Positions 15,925-23,197 of a stretch of DNA of 23,478 bases are shown in pieces (the stretch's first letter is position 1; each line of letters starts with the position of its first letter). Source of the stretch: a virus; the IMG/VR virus record IMGVR_UViG_3300010157_000257, positions 1-23,478 of that record; one strand, given 5' to 3'. The position numbers were made by a program, and so were the translations under genes. The notes beneath the pieces were generated by a model, which made no database searches, was not told the origin of the DNA, and saw nothing but the letters and a program-made list of their open reading frames with translations.

Positions 15925-18772
15925 CCACGGCATCAGGAAGGTTTGGTTCAGAATCTTTAACATTTAGTAAGGCTTCTTCCCTAAAGAACTCCAGCTTGGT
16001 AGCATCAAATACTAAGGCTGGTGCATTTAAATTGGTATCTACAATAGTACCCGCAGTCATACGTTTACGTTTAGTACCTAAGAAAGCCCCACTCTTTCTG
16101 TGCATAGATATAGACTCGTCAAAGTTTAACTGCATTCTATTGCACTCATTACGATACTCTTTAGCAACTACATATAGAAGCTTTGTATCAGGCTCATAAC
16201 GTGCAGTTAATGCGCCACGTGGTTCACGAATCGGACCTGTCTCCAAGCCTGTTCTAGCGTCGGTTTTACCGTTAATAACCAATACTTCGTGGAACTTGCG
16301 TTGGATAAAGCCACTTAAGAAGTCGCTATTCTCATCGACCATAAGTTTGTTCTGCGCCCTAGATTCTTTAATATGCTTAACGATGTATTGCATTACAGGT
16401 ACGTGGTCAATATTATGCAACCCTAACCTACCAGCAATTATTCCCCCTGTCATAGCGATTGCCGCCATAGCTGACCAATAGCGTTCTTGAGACCTAATAT
16501 CTGCTGATTGCTCAATCCTAGTCTGTATATCTGCTAACTCTAAAATAACTTGAGGTAAGTTTCCAACTATATGTTGCATGAATGGAAATATAGCGTGCCC
16601 ATAGTTAGTATGTAATCGCCCGAAGTGTTGTCTTGCCCATACAGGATCATCATTAGCATCATTAAAGATATGTAACTCCATCATACGCATCAGTTCGCCT
16701 TCAGGGAAAGCCTTGATAGAAAGCAAGTCATCACGTAGTGAACGGTTTGATGTAGTGATTAGTCCTGTTGCCCACTTGGTATGGTTAAGACGCTCCGCAT
16801 TGTTCTGCGACTGCATACGGTTCTTAGCACGACCCTCAGTAATATCGTAGGCTAAGTTAGACTTTTGGATTGGATCCATGTTAGTCATCTCATCAAACAA
16901 TATAGGGATGTTTTGGAATGTACCAATACGTTGTAGCTTTTGGTTATAAGTATCCTTAACCCGCATAAAGGTATCTTCAGGGTGTCCATAAATACTGCCG
17001 ATGGTATGCAGGACTGTAGTCTTACCTGAACCTGAACCCTGTGATTTAAGACTTAGTAAGTACCCTTTAAGGTTAGTGAACTTAAGTAGTGTGTTGCCAA
17101 ATCCCATAAAGAACGCAAAAGCTTTAGCTTCCATCTCATCTCTAGCATACGCATTGATTACATCTTTCCATACATGGAAGTCACCCTTTGATTTAAACAT
17201 TGGTACAAGTTCAATAGTCGTAGCTGTTGGTGGACTGTACTTAATTTCTGTAGCGGTGATCTCTTTGTCGCCAAGTATAAATCCTTCGTTCTCAGGTAAC
17301 CAACCAAACTGTTTACGTGCTAGTTCTGCCTCGGTGCTTGCTTGCAATTCTTCCACCCATCGTGTTATATATGCCATAAGTATGTCCTGTTTCTTGCCTA
17401 ATACTGCCAAGCCCTGCTTAGCAATCGCATCTCTAAATCTATCCTTAGCTAATACATCTGTCAAAGGCATGACAAATTCTTTAACTCCATCCTTTGGTAA
17501 ATGCAAACGCATTAAAAGACTCTCACCCCTATCAGGGTCATTCATACGCTTAACTACATAGAAGTCGTATGGATAAATCAATAGCATTTCTTCGTTACCG
17601 TCTTCATCTTTCATCTTGGTGTATATACCACCAGCCGCACCCCTTGTGTATGGGAATGGGTATTTAGGAATCTGATAGATGGTAGGTGCTTCGCCTTCTT
17701 CCTCGGGGGGTACTTCCACTACATTGTCTTCTTCTTTAGCTTCGTTAAACTCCTTGCCTAACTGAATAGGAGAAGTAATACTTAACTCACAACCTTGGCA
17801 TGCGCTTGGGTTTAGCTTCTTAAATGTAGAACAAGTATAAGGACCTTTTGTTTCATTAGCCTTACGCTCAGTAGCTTGCGCTGAATAATCGGGGTGTTTA
17901 TTAGAAAGCGTATGAATGGCTTTTTCCCGATCCACACATTGCTGGGCAATACTTAGCCCTCCTCTCCAAAGCGGCTCATCTATTGTCGTTTGGTTTTTGT
18001 ATATATGCAAGAGTTGTTGGCAACCTTCTCCCTTAACGCTTTTGAGCATAATAGTTTTAAAGCGGGATATATTGTTACCCATCAAGGCTAGGGTCATTGC
18101 ATCCATCTGACGTGGTACAAACGGCTTACCTGACATGCCAGCAAAAATGTCCTGCTCTACCGTGTCAAATACATCTTTTAGGGTAGAGATATGAACCTGG
18201 GACCCTGTAAGTAATAACTCTACTTTAGCTGGGTTTTCAACGTCTTTGAAGTTAAGGGTGTTTGGGATACGTAATATGCGTGCGGTATCCGCAGTAACGG
18301 ATGGGTCTGCCTCAAGCTTATGCTGGGTGCATAGGGCTTTAAACTTCTCAGCTAGGGGTTTCCATTCCTCGCTTGGCAAAGCCTCTTGTAGTGTCCAGTA
18401 TGCGTGTACCCCACGACCTGAATTAACTATCGTAGGTCTAGGTAGTTTGGTGTCTTTAATGAACGCTTTAAGCGCAGTCATACCTTCTGCTTGGTCAGCA
18501 TAGGGTTTACCAATACCACAATCAATATCAATAAAGAAACACTTTAAAAACTGTGCGTTCTTAGCCGTGCGACCACCTTTAGGGTCAGCAAACGAGGCTA
18601 ATGCAAAATACGCATTGTATTGATCTGCAATTAATTCTTTGGCTAATTCATTTACTTCTTCAATACTTCCCACAAACTTTTGTCTTGGGCTTCCATCATC
18701 TTTTAAACCTACCACACAATACGACCCTGTATCGGGGAGCACTGCGGATAAGAAATTATTTGTTTCTATCAT
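15914..18772 (-). CDS. Primase-polymerase / superfamily 3-like helicase fusion
   Basis: A 952-residue protein combining primer synthesis and unwinding. The N-terminal primase-polymerase (archaeo-eukaryotic primase fold) has FFIDIDCG (Asp82, Asp84, metal-binding), SGRGVHAYW (His123), and RILRIPNTLNFK (from Arg165). A zinc-binding primase C-terminal segment follows at about 250-330, with Cys314, Cys325 and Cys328 and possibly Cys251. The helicase part is DUF927-like. It has Walker A GSGSGKTT (579-586), Walker B IPILFDE (622-628, Asp627-Glu628) and a sensor-like GLITTSN (670-676). The predicted enzyme makes RNA or DNA primers and drives the fork using ATP. The start is supported by AAGG five bases upstream. 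It is preceded by an 88-base leader with interleaved inverted repeats. No DNA polymerase gene lies in this window, so it must lie elsewhere or come from the host. Confidence 0.88.
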   Translation of the reverse strand: MIETNNFLSAVLPDTGSYCVVGLKDDGSPRQKFVGSIEEVNELAKELIADQYNAYFALASFADPKGGRTAKNAQFLKCFFIDIDCGIGKPYADQAEGMTALKAFIKDTKLPRPTIVNSGRGVHAYWTLQEALPSEEWKPLAEKFKALCTQHKLEADPSVTADTARILRIPNTLNFKDVENPAKVELLLTGSQVHISTLKDVFDTVEQDIFAGMSGKPFVPRQMDAMTLALMGNNISRFKTIMLKSVKGEGCQQLLHIYKNQTTIDEPLWRGGLSIAQQCVDREKAIHTLSNKHPDYSAQATERKANETKGPYTCSTFKKLNPSACQGCELSITSPIQLGKEFNEAKEEDNVVEVPPEEEGEAPTIYQIPKYPFPYTRGAAGGIYTKMKDEDGNEEMLLIYPYDFYVVKRMNDPDRGESLLMRLHLPKDGVKEFVMPLTDVLAKDRFRDAIAKQGLAVLGKKQDILMAYITRWVEELQASTEAELARKQFGWLPENEGFILGDKEITATEIKYSPPTATTIELVPMFKSKGDFHVWKDVINAYARDEMEAKAFAFFMGFGNTLLKFTNLKGYLLSLKSQGSGSGKTTVLHTIGSIYGHPEDTFMRVKDTYNQKLQRIGTFQNIPILFDEMTNMDPIQKSNLAYDITEGRAKNRMQSQNNAERLNHTKWATGLITTSNRSLRDDLLSIKAFPEGELMRMMELHIFNDANDDPVWARQHFGRLHTNYGHAIFPFMQHIVGNLPQVILELADIQTRIEQSADIRSQERYWSAMAAIAMTGGIIAGRLGLHNIDHVPVMQYIVKHIKESRAQNKLMVDENSDFLSGFIQRKFHEVLVINGKTDARTGLETGPIREPRGALTARYEPDTKLLYVVAKEYRNECNRMQLNFDESISMHRKSGAFLGTKRKRMTAGTIVDTNLNAPALVFDATKLEFFREEALLNVKDSEPNLPDAVDAA

Positions 18773-18833
18773 AGCCGCCTTAAGCCGTCAGTAAAAAGGA
18801 TGGGCAGGGATATGACGGCGGTAATATCCTTTT
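18773..18833 (-). promoter_or_regulatory. Structured leader of the primase gene (interleaved inverted repeats)
   Basis: In the 88 bases between the HTH gene and the primase, the - strand RNA holds two interleaved complementary pairs. AAAAGGAU (18833-18826) pairs with AUCCUUUU (18801-18794), 8 bp. GCCGUCA (18819-18813) pairs with UGACGGC (18790-18784), 7 bp. They overlap in pseudoknot order. A third pair, GGAUAU/AUAUCC (18829-18824 / 18813-18808), and CCGCC with the GGCGG of the ribosome-binding site are alternatives. The last arm ends just before AAGGCGG of the primase. Translational control or an operator is inferred. Confidence 0.45.
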
Positions 18834-18860
18834 CGGTAGCTAACCTAGCCCCCCACACAA

Positions 18861-19091
18861 CTATCTTAATTTATCAATAAGTTTTTTCATCTTGTCCCAA
18901 TGCTTCTCAGGGACATTACTTCTACCACGAAACCAAGAGTAGACCGTCACTCGGGATACAGAAAAGAACTCAGATACATCAACTACAGGAATATCTTTCC
19001 TGACGCATATAAGCCCTAACTGCACCCCTATCTTGGATTTGTCCGAAGCTTTAACTTCATTGATAAAGCCACTCGCATATCCTATTGACAT
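18861..19091 (-). CDS. Small helix-turn-helix DNA-binding protein
   Basis: A 76-residue protein. The segment VVDVSEFFSVSRVTVYSWF (about residues 36-54) reads as a helix-turn-helix, with FFSVSRVTVYSWFRGRS as turn and recognition helix, in the style of Cro/XRE or MerR-type folds. A basic C-terminal helix follows (KHWDKMKKLIDKLR). A ribosome-binding GAGGAG ending 5 bases before the ATG lies inside the last codons of the ssDNA-binding-like gene, so the two are translated together. It sits between the ssDNA-binding-like gene and the primase, directly upstream of the palindromic primase leader. That placement makes it a candidate regulator of this operon. Its target is not shown by the sequence. 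An alternative is a general DNA-binding accessory. Confidence 0.7.
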   Translation of the reverse strand: MSIGYASGFINEVKASDKSKIGVQLGLICVRKDIPVVDVSEFFSVSRVTVYSWFRGRSNVPEKHWDKMKKLIDKLR

Positions 19092-19093
19092 TA

Positions 19094-19990
19094 TTACTCC
19101 TCGTCATCCCAATCAGAAAGAATCTTGCTCAAGTCTTTCTTAGCGGTTGGTTCTTCTTTCTTAGCAGTACGCTTAGTAGGTTCTACCAATGCTTCAGCTT
19201 CTTTTTCAACCTTGATTACTTCTTCAGGGTCTACAATCTTAGCCTTTGGCGCATCTAACTTAGGCGCATCTTTCTCTGCCTTGGCAACTGTCATAGTGAT
19301 TGCCTTGATAGCTTCTGCGCTCTTGCCTTGGTCGATAGCCGTAGCAATCTCACTTGACTCTAAGAAACGTACTGGTTTGAAAGTAATCTTAGGTGTAGAA
19401 CTTGCAGTATCAAAACGCATCTCTGTAACAACTGCAGTAATAGGAACACCTTTAGCACCGATCATTTTAGCGTACATTTGGAGAGGCCACTTACCAGCTT
19501 CACCTTCACCGAAGATTGAAGTAGAAGGAAGAACTAATTGGAATACATCTCCACCAATATCGTTATCCAATACAACTGCAATACGTTGACTAAAGCGGCA
19601 AGCACGACCATCACCTTGACCTGAACCTTTAATGTTCTGTGGGCAGTTAGCGCATCCAGTAGACTGTGGTGCTTCTACAGATTTATCAGGATAGTCGCCG
19701 TTGGCAGACCAGCAATCAGGAGGTGCAGATACACCCTTCTTGTATGTACCAGCGTAGTAAGTACGAGCAACTTTAGATGATGCCGCAACTACCACCACAT
19801 TAAGATTACGTTCTTCTTTCTGTGCAATCTCTTTACCGTTTACTAACAAGCGCCATACACCGCCCTCGATAGAAATACGTTTGCTACCGCCACCACCATT
19901 ACCCATAAGGGCTTTAGTAGTATCATCCAACTCCAACGCTTGTAAGTGCGCTGGTAAACCCATGTCCAACATAGCAAGTTCTTTGCTCAT
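19094..19990 (-). CDS. ssDNA-binding-like protein with zinc-binding segment and acidic tail
   Basis: A 298-residue protein. An N-terminal beta-rich core (about residues 35-105; VWRLLVNGKEI, NVVVVAASSKVARTYY) leads to a Cys-rich segment with CANCPQNIKGSGQGDGRACRF. Cys113, Cys116 and Cys129 can bind metal, possibly with Cys93 from PDCWSANGDYPDK. More beta strands follow (RIAVVLDNDIGGDVFQLVLP). The last third is a Lys/Glu/Ala-rich linker ending in SDWDDEE, the kind of acidic tip that ssDNA-binding proteins such as T7 gp2.5 and bacterial SSB use to contact partners. I recognise the core as a widespread phage family usually placed beside replication genes. The ssDNA-binding role follows from that context and the tail. 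Its ribosome-binding site GGAGAAGATA overlaps the stop codon of the gene upstream. Confidence 0.7.
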   Translation of the reverse strand: MSKELAMLDMGLPAHLQALELDDTTKALMGNGGGGSKRISIEGGVWRLLVNGKEIAQKEERNLNVVVVAASSKVARTYYAGTYKKGVSAPPDCWSANGDYPDKSVEAPQSTGCANCPQNIKGSGQGDGRACRFSQRIAVVLDNDIGGDVFQLVLPSTSIFGEGEAGKWPLQMYAKMIGAKGVPITAVVTEMRFDTASSTPKITFKPVRFLESSEIATAIDQGKSAEAIKAITMTVAKAEKDAPKLDAPKAKIVDPEEVIKVEKEAEALVEPTKRTAKKEEPTAKKDLSKILSDWDDEE

Positions 19991-19999
19991 TATCTTCTC

Positions 20000-20392
20000 C
20001 TATTTTCTACTACGAGTAACTCGTACAACATATTCAGCATCCGCTTGAAGCCCTGGCGGGTGCAAATCAGGGTTTTCTGCAAGGAACGTATCAACATTCC
20101 CATTGGAAATTCTTTGGTGTAAAAAGTGAAAGGCATTATGTTCTTTAATAAATGTATATAAAGATTCCCAATCACTAGTCCAATATCTTTTGTTTAACTT
20201 ACGGCTGACTGTGCCATGTTGCGTCTTCAATCCATCCGTGCCTGTGTCTTTGCAAATAGATAACAACTCGGTTTGAATTATCTCTTGTTGCTCTTCTAAG
20301 TCTCGAATTTGTTTCTCTAGTTCGAGTCGCTTGTCACGGATTTTTATATACGTTTTAACTAGCTTGTCGGCTGTTGCTTGGTGTTCACTCAT
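20000..20392 (-). CDS. Coiled-coil replication-associated protein of unknown function
   Basis: A 130-residue protein. Residues about 5-48 form a charged coiled coil (DKLVKTYIKIRDKRLELEKQ then IRDLEEQQEIIQTELLSICK). A short conserved segment follows: GLKTQHGTVSRKLNKRYWTSDWESLY (about 54-79). A helix (FIKEHNAFHFLHQRIS) and a small beta end (ADAEYVVRVTRSRK) close it. The part 'YWTSDWESxYxFIKEHxAF' is one I recognise from phage genes lying next to ssDNA-binding-like genes, with resemblance to Gp157-type proteins, but no reaction is known. The ribosome-binding site GGAGAAGAG abuts its ATG. It is the first gene after the promoter at 20419-20447, so it heads the ssDNA-binding, HTH and primase transcription unit. 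It probably acts with the ssDNA-binding-like product. Confidence 0.65.
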   Translation of the reverse strand: MSEHQATADKLVKTYIKIRDKRLELEKQIRDLEEQQEIIQTELLSICKDTGTDGLKTQHGTVSRKLNKRYWTSDWESLYTFIKEHNAFHFLHQRISNGNVDTFLAENPDLHPPGLQADAEYVVRVTRSRK

Positions 20393-20401
20393 CTCTTCTC
20401 C
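20393..20401 (-). promoter_or_regulatory. Ribosome-binding site GGAGAAGAG, directly abutting ATG
   Basis: The 9-mer lies immediately before the start codon of the coiled-coil gene. The same sequence occurs before the TTG chosen for the helicase (21996-22004), and GGAGAAGATA precedes the ssDNA-binding-like gene (19991-20000). It is a recurrent initiation signal of this operon and decides the helicase start. Confidence 0.85.
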
Positions 20402-20418
20402 TTCTTATCTATACCCAC

Positions 20419-20447
20419 AATGTACTCCTATTCCTTTACTCTGTCAA
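20419..20447 (-). promoter_or_regulatory. Sigma70-like promoter for the coiled-coil / ssDNA-binding / HTH / primase unit
   Basis: On the - strand there is a perfect -35 box TTGACA (20447-20442), a 17-base spacer, and a -10 box TACATT (20424-20419, four of six consensus bases). The TGA within TTGACA is the stop codon of the upstream helicase gene, so the two units are joined. The start of the first gene is about 26 bases downstream of the -10. It is the best-scoring promoter I could find by eye in the window. Confidence 0.72.
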
Positions 20448-21994
20448 CCCTCATCTTGAATTATATTTTTATAAAGATCAATCATTTTTGTATGTATGTC
20501 TACCTTACCCTGCAACATCTTATACATTCTTTTTTCTACAGGGGAACCCTGCAAATGAACTACTGTGCAAGGATTATGTTGCCCTGCACGATGCACCCGA
20601 GCGTTAGCTTGAAGGTACGTTTCAACGGAAGTAATAGGGGAAAACCATACTACTAAGTTAGCGGCAGTTAGTGTTACTCCGTGTGCGGCGGCTTGTGGTT
20701 GTATTACTAGAATCTTTGGGTTAGGTTCTGTTTGGAATCTAGCGAAAATGTCTGTGCGATTACCTGCTGATACTGAGCCATTTATAATCTCTGCGGTATA
20801 TCCTGACTTTCTCAATTCTTCTGTAACAATCTCAATAGCATGTCGGTAGGGAACAAATATTAGCACCTTATGACTAGCCTCGTCAATCACTTCTTTTAGT
20901 GCGCTAATCCTGTTGGAAGCATCGAACTCAACTACCTCTCCACTATCCGAATAGACTGCACCACATGAAAGCTGGAGTAATTTATTCAAGTTTGCGGCAG
21001 CATTAACTGTAGTGATTTCTTCCCCAGCGGCTACGGCTAACATGTTCTTTCTAATGATTTCATAATACTTTTCTTGCTGCTGAGTAAGCGGAACGTCACG
21101 CGTTACATAAGTCATATCAGGTAGGTCTAGACACTCGTCTTTGGTAAACCGTATTGCAGGTTGTAGTACTGTGTGTATTGTTTTCTCTGAACTAGGTTTT
21201 GGAACCCATTTAAACTGGGTTAGTTTGAACATCACCATGTCCCTGAAAGAACCGTAGAACTTAGGTACTGACTGTGGGTTAACTAATCTTGCTAGTCCGT
21301 ATGCGTCTGTTGGTGACTGAGAAGCTGGTGTGCCTGTAAGCATCCATAACCAAGTGTGTGGTTTGATTATAGAGTTTAGTATCTTCCAACGTGTTGTAGA
21401 TACCGTCTTGTATGCGTTAGCTTCGTCTATAACAATAAGGTCAAAGTCCCCAGCGATTACGGCATCCTTGATAATCCCTAAGCCATCGTAGTTACATATA
21501 ACAAACTCAGCATCACCTTCTACTGCTTGGATTCGCTTCTCTCTTGAATAACTATGGGCTATGGAACAAGTGCGGTGCATAGCAAACCTAAACAAATCAT
21601 TCTGCCAAGCCGACTGCATAATAGATAGAGGGCAAAGAACTAAGACTCGTTTAATCATACCTACCTTCATTAGGTAATCAGCCGCCCATATCACGCTACC
21701 TGTCTTGCCAGTACCTTGCTCGTTAAAACAAAATGCACGGCGGTGTAGGGTTAGGAACTCAGCGGTAGTACGCTGGTGGTCAAATGGTTTGTAGAGTCCA
21801 GGCCAATCGTAATGCGCTCTAATGGGGGAGGGTACACCACGCAGTTTTAGGTTCTTTAGTATTTGGGCTTCTTCTAGTCCCCAGTTTACCAATACCTCAC
21901 CTGTGTCGAGCAACTTGCTCTTTGGGATTATCGTGGTAATGCGGTTAGGCTCACGTACTTTAACTAATAAAGCCTTGTTATCTATGATTTCCAA
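20444..21994 (-). CDS. SNF2-type DEAD/DEAH helicase
   Basis: A 516-residue protein with all main superfamily 2 motifs (residues from the TTG at 21994). Walker A NEQGTGKT is at 91-98. Motif II is DEAN at 190-193 (in place of DEAH). Motif III LTGTPAS begins near 219. Motif V-like GVTLTAANLVVWFSP is near 439-453. Motif VI is QANARVHRAGQ at 462-472. YDWPGLYKPFDHQRTTAEFL upstream of Walker A is the usual Q-motif-like region of SNF2 proteins. Predicted role: ATP-driven translocation on double-stranded DNA, remodelling of bound proteins, recombination or fork restart. I chose TTG at 21994 because GGAGAAGAG followed by one A precedes it, as for other genes of this operon. A TTG at 22021 in the same frame would add nine residues and is less well placed. 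The stop lies in a -35 box. Confidence 0.88.
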   Translation of the reverse strand: MEIIDNKALLVKVREPNRITTIIPKSKLLDTGEVLVNWGLEEAQILKNLKLRGVPSPIRAHYDWPGLYKPFDHQRTTAEFLTLHRRAFCFNEQGTGKTGSVIWAADYLMKVGMIKRVLVLCPLSIMQSAWQNDLFRFAMHRTCSIAHSYSREKRIQAVEGDAEFVICNYDGLGIIKDAVIAGDFDLIVIDEANAYKTVSTTRWKILNSIIKPHTWLWMLTGTPASQSPTDAYGLARLVNPQSVPKFYGSFRDMVMFKLTQFKWVPKPSSEKTIHTVLQPAIRFTKDECLDLPDMTYVTRDVPLTQQQEKYYEIIRKNMLAVAAGEEITTVNAAANLNKLLQLSCGAVYSDSGEVVEFDASNRISALKEVIDEASHKVLIFVPYRHAIEIVTEELRKSGYTAEIINGSVSAGNRTDIFARFQTEPNPKILVIQPQAAAHGVTLTAANLVVWFSPITSVETYLQANARVHRAGQHNPCTVVHLQGSPVEKRMYKMLQGKVDIHTKMIDLYKNIIQDEG

Positions 21995-22211
21995 TCTCTT
22001 CTCCAATAGGAATACCACCAAAACCGTAGTTTTGATTTATTATAAGTAGCACCTTACGGGTGCTATTCGGTTGTCTCTCTGTCCAAGGAAGAAAATGCCC
22101 CGTGAAGGGAAAACATTTAATTAACAGCGACAACTGATATGGTTATATTGGGCGAGTATCGGACCCTGTTGCTAACACTCATACCTTACTTCACAACAAT
22201 ACCACAACAAC
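21995..22211 (-). promoter_or_regulatory. Intergenic region with -10 box and 7-bp palindrome upstream of the helicase
   Basis: This is the longest non-coding stretch in the window (217 bases). On the - strand a perfect -10 box TATAAT lies at 22044-22039. Just upstream, in the expected spacer, is a perfect palindrome: TAGCACC (22047-22053) and GGTGCTA (22059-22065) around a 5-base centre. No good -35 box is seen (AATAGC at 17 bases). The layout suits a promoter controlled by a dimeric repressor, though the palindrome could also act as an RNA hairpin. The rest (22066-22211) holds no gene I can support. Confidence 0.5.
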
Positions 22212-22526
22212 TTATTTCTTCTTACGTTCTTTAGTGCTTATCTCAGAAACTAAATTACCTTTTGAATCTCGTTTAAAGCTACGGTTCTTAGCGGCAGATT
22301 GAATCACTACGCCGTTCTTATTTGAACCACCTTTGTCTAATGCTTTCTTGTGGGCTACGTCTTTACCTTCTCGCTTGTCTGCTTTACCGTTCCCATTAGC
22401 ATCCTTACCTGTCTTATCAATTGCTCGTCTAGCACGCTGACGCTCCATGCGTCGTGGATGCTCTCCACGCTTTTTCTCCATGTCGTATTCATGGTCGTAA
22501 GGTCTAGGTGTTTTAGTGTACGGCAT
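22212..22526 (-). CDS. Small basic HNH-like protein
   Basis: A 104-residue, strongly basic protein. The start at 22526 overlaps the stop of the nuclease gene by one base (TAATG) and has GGGAG upstream. Longer in-frame starts would run into the nuclease gene. The N-terminus is PYTKTPRPYDHEYDMEKKRG; a Lys/Arg/Asp-rich middle follows (RRMERQRARRAIDKTGKDANG). The C-terminal half has GKDVAHKKALDKGGSNKNG and QSAAKNRSFKRD. This reads as a degenerate HNH-type pattern: His at the position of HNH catalytic/metal His ('VxHKKxLxKGGSN'), then Asn ('KNRSF'). The same arrangement is familiar from small phage proteins of replication blocks. Nuclease activity is uncertain: one of the usual catalytic residues cannot be placed with confidence. 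Alternative: a nucleic-acid-binding accessory. Confidence 0.6.
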   Translation of the reverse strand: MPYTKTPRPYDHEYDMEKKRGEHPRRMERQRARRAIDKTGKDANGNGKADKREGKDVAHKKALDKGGSNKNGVVIQSAAKNRSFKRDSKGNLVSEISTKERKKK

Positions 22527-23197
22527 TAGTGGTTTCTCCCATTGTGTTCGCAGTCGGTTACTGAGCACCAAGCACGACAAGAAAAATTGGGCTTCTTATT
22601 CCATACATCATTTAAGATAGCGGCTTCCAAGCGTTTAGTATCTTCTAACCATTTGCTCCAGTAGACACCCTGACTATCTTGCTCGTAATTGGCTTTAATC
22701 AAGTCGTCTGCTACAACAAATAATAACCCAGCTTTGACCTTTTTGACTTGTGGGAAGTGCTTAAAAAGGGCTAGAGAAAGTATCTCCAACTGCTGTGTAT
22801 CGGCATATTTAGAGGATTTTCCTGTCTTATAGTCAATGATATAGGCTTTATCTTCGTTAAGGATTATTAGGTCAGCTACCCCCCGCCACCATACTTCTTT
22901 GTCAAAGAACCCACAAGGTTCTAGATTGCGGGTTAACCCTAGCTTTTCTTCGCACAACTTATCTCCTGGCAGAGATTTGAGTTTATCTAGGTGGGGTTTT
23001 ACAAAAGCGTACTTCTCAGGAATTGGTGTACCCTTCCCTATGTAGTCTTCAGCCGCCTTATGTACTTCCAGTCCGTAACTCAAATGCTCTGTTGGAGGGT
23101 CAGTAATGTCCTTTACCACCCGCAAGCGGTAATACTTGTGGGGGCATTGTTTAAAAAGACTCAGGGAGGAGTACGACCAATTATATTTGACTGTCAT
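22526..23197 (-). CDS. PD-(D/E)XK nuclease with Cas4/AddB-like iron-sulfur cysteines
   Basis: A 223-residue protein. It has SYSSLSLFKQCPHKYY at the N-terminus (Cys18), GLEVHKAAEDYI (His46, Glu50), WWRGVADLII (Asp109), YIIDYKTGK (Asp122, Lys124) and QQLEIL (Gln135-136). This is the order of the RecB/Cas4-like PD-(D/E)XK family. The C-terminus carries Cys207, Cys211 and Cys216. With Cys18 they form the one-plus-three cysteine set that binds a 4Fe-4S cluster in Cas4 and AddB. Predicted activity: a metal-dependent exonuclease acting on DNA ends, in recombination or host-DNA breakdown. No CRISPR genes are near, so this is a phage recombination-type nuclease. The start overlaps the upstream stop (ATGA), so it is coupled to the glycosyltransferase-like gene. 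Confidence 0.85.
   Translation of the reverse strand: MTVKYNWSYSSLSLFKQCPHKYYRLRVVKDITDPPTEHLSYGLEVHKAAEDYIGKGTPIPEKYAFVKPHLDKLKSLPGDKLCEEKLGLTRNLEPCGFFDKEVWWRGVADLIILNEDKAYIIDYKTGKSSKYADTQQLEILSLALFKHFPQVKKVKAGLLFVVADDLIKANYEQDSQGVYWSKWLEDTKRLEAAILNDVWNKKPNFSCRAWCSVTDCEHNGRNH

Noticed and set aside
17001-17561. Long + strand open frame opposite the primase
   Set aside because: It lies fully within the well-supported primase/helicase gene, crosses its Walker A region in antisense and has no ribosome-binding site or family pattern.
19125-19589. Plus-strand open frame opposite the ssDNA-binding-like gene
   Set aside because: It is an antisense shadow of the Ala/Lys/Glu-rich linker; codon composition explains the open frame.
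21995-22021. TTG at 22021 as start of the helicase
   Set aside because: No ribosome-binding site precedes it, whereas GGAGAAGAG sits one base ahead of the TTG at 21994 in the pattern used by other genes of the operon.
22047-22065. Palindrome upstream of the helicase as a terminator
   Set aside because: Neither strand has a U-tract after it. The adjacent TATAAT makes an operator or promoter element more likely.
22095-22124. Nine-codon + strand frame with AAGGA upstream in the helicase leader
   Set aside because: It is too short and has no context. It opposes the direction of all genes nearby.
22526-23197. Cas4-like nuclease as evidence of a phage CRISPR system
   Set aside because: There is no repeat array and no other cas gene in the window.
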